Source: an uncultured Sutterellaceae bacterium (lineage in GTDB: Bacteria; Pseudomonadota; Gammaproteobacteria; Burkholderiales; Burkholderiaceae_F). Taken from it: a stretch of DNA of 6,480 nt. This document shows positions 5,829 through 6,480 of this stretch, one piece after another. The position numbers and the translations under genes were made by a program. How positions within the stretch are numbered: the stretch's first letter is position 1; the number at the start of each line of letters is the position of its first letter. Below the pieces are notes generated by a model, which made no database searches, was not told the DNA's origin, and worked only from the letters and a program-made list of their open reading frames with translations. The DNA is taken from positions 1 through 6,480 of the forward strand of contig CAMYAA010000057.1 in assembly GCA_947253615.1 (NCBI GenBank). The letters are read 5' to 3'.

Positions 5829-6450
5829 GCGCTAACCAATCCGCACTCGTTCGCGCCTTTTGATCTTTTGCCGAGACTTCAGGCGCATACGTTTTCCAAC
5901 GAATCCCTAAGGCAGGATCCGCCCAATATAAACTCCGCTCCAATAGCGGCATCCAGGGTGCCGTCACTTTGTAGTGCACCAGGGTCCCGGGTTCGAGCGT
6001 TTCATAACCATGCGCGAACCCTTCGGGAATCCATACCGCCATACCGGGCTCTAAAACCACACTGTCCCACGCCCATAAGGGCCCTCGACTCGGGTCTAAA
6101 TTCACCCACACGTCATGCATGCGGCCCGCTAAACAAACGATCCATTTGCCTTGGGCCATCGGTGCACTTTGCCAATGAAGGCCCCTCAAAACCCCGGCGT
6201 CCGGATTGATCACGATATTGTCTTGAACAAACCGAACCCCGCTCGGCAAGTGCGCTAAGAGCGCTGCCTCGGAATAACTCTCACAAAAGAGCCCACGCGC
6301 ATCCCCAAGCGCAGGAACGCGCCACACCGACACACCCCCGAGCCGCTCCGAGAGCTTTTCAAAACGCGACCCTTGTGCCCGCAAACGCTCGGCTAAAGCC
6401 GAGGCTGACACCCCAGGCTGGCCAATCGCGCCGCCGAGGTCACTCGCCAT
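5803..6450 (-). CDS. rfbC: dTDP-4-dehydrorhamnose 3,5-epimerase (RmlC-like), extended N-terminus
   Basis: RmlC is a cupin enzyme that epimerises C3 and C5 of dTDP-4-keto-6-deoxyglucose on the way to dTDP-L-rhamnose for surface polysaccharide. This 215-residue frame shows GDARGLFCESY (from 49), the Gln-Asp-Asn of VQDN (76-78), GVLRGLHWQ with catalytic H92, IPEGFAHGYETL (from 141), YKVT with the acid Tyr at 160, WADP with D178 completing the His-Asp pair, and a C-terminal SAKDQ. Oddities: the substrate-stacking Tyr six residues after the catalytic one is Trp166; the usual DVxVDxR is DVWVNLD; and the core begins only near residue 38, after a helical-looking lead that family members lack. No stop interrupts the frame up to the right edge, so the true start may lie outside. 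Alternatively ATG 6450 is used, with GAGG 11 bases upstream. Function is clear at family level. A related dTDP-sugar epimerase with another product is possible because of the substitutions. Confidence 0.85.
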   Translation of the reverse strand: MASDLGGAIGQPGVSASALAERLRAQGSRFEKLSERLGGVSVWRVPALGDARGLFCESYSEAALLAHLPSGVRFVQDNIVINPDAGVLRGLHWQSAPMAQGKWIVCLAGRMHDVWVNLDPSRGPLWAWDSVVLEPGMAVWIPEGFAHGYETLEPGTLVHYKVTAPWMPLLERSLYWADPALGIRWKTYAPEVSAKDQKARTSADWLALIGEGLSS

Positions 6451-6480
6451 CAGTGCACCCGCCTCTAAACGCGCTTCGAG

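Noticed and set aside
5868..6209. A 113-codon plus-strand frame downstream of dedA
   Set aside because: It is antisense to the conserved core of the epimerase and shows no protein family features.

Overview
The window looks like a housekeeping stretch of a betaproteobacterial chromosome, probably order Burkholderiales. The evidence is gene order and protein type. A HAD subclass IB phosphatase directly precedes pcnB, and mutL is followed by miaA; both pairs are familiar in that group. MutL is the nicking type and not the E. coli type. Hand counts on several lines give roughly 47-58% GC over pcnB and miaA and about 57-67% over the epimerase gene. Leucine TTA and arginine CGT are frequent, so this is not a very GC-rich Burkholderia-like genome. 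A gut Sutterellaceae-type organism would fit, but that is a guess.

Layout, left to right. (1) Positions 1-1854 hold, on the minus strand, a HAD-family phosphatase gene followed by pcnB (poly(A) polymerase I), joined by a TAATG stop/start overlap. The 3' end of pcnB lies outside the window. A candidate promoter with a perfect TATAAT stands just upstream. (2) Positions 1934-5035 hold, on the minus strand, mutL followed by miaA, probably one transcript. It ends in an intrinsic terminator whose stem contains the miaA stop codon. (3) Positions 5036-5174 are a 139-bp divergent intergenic region with three successive inverted repeats. (4) Positions 5175-5828 hold, on the plus strand, a DedA/VTT-family membrane protein. 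(5) Positions 5803-6450 hold, on the minus strand, an RmlC-type dTDP-4-dehydrorhamnose 3,5-epimerase with an unusual N-terminal extension. It overlaps the end of dedA tail-to-tail by 26 bp.

The genes fall into three themes. The first is RNA metabolism: PcnB adenylates RNA 3' ends for decay, and MiaA prenylates A37 of tRNAs that read UNN codons. The second is mismatch repair by MutL. The third is the cell envelope: the DedA transporter and a deoxysugar enzyme for surface polysaccharide. There is no gene-free stretch above 300 bases. I found no RNA gene, CRISPR array, insertion sequence, phage gene or defence system. I see no convincing undescribed multi-gene system. The points most worth a second look are the triple inverted repeat between mutL and dedA, the epimerase extension and active-site substitutions, the terminator embedded in miaA, and the apparently shortened gap between miaA and the HAD gene.
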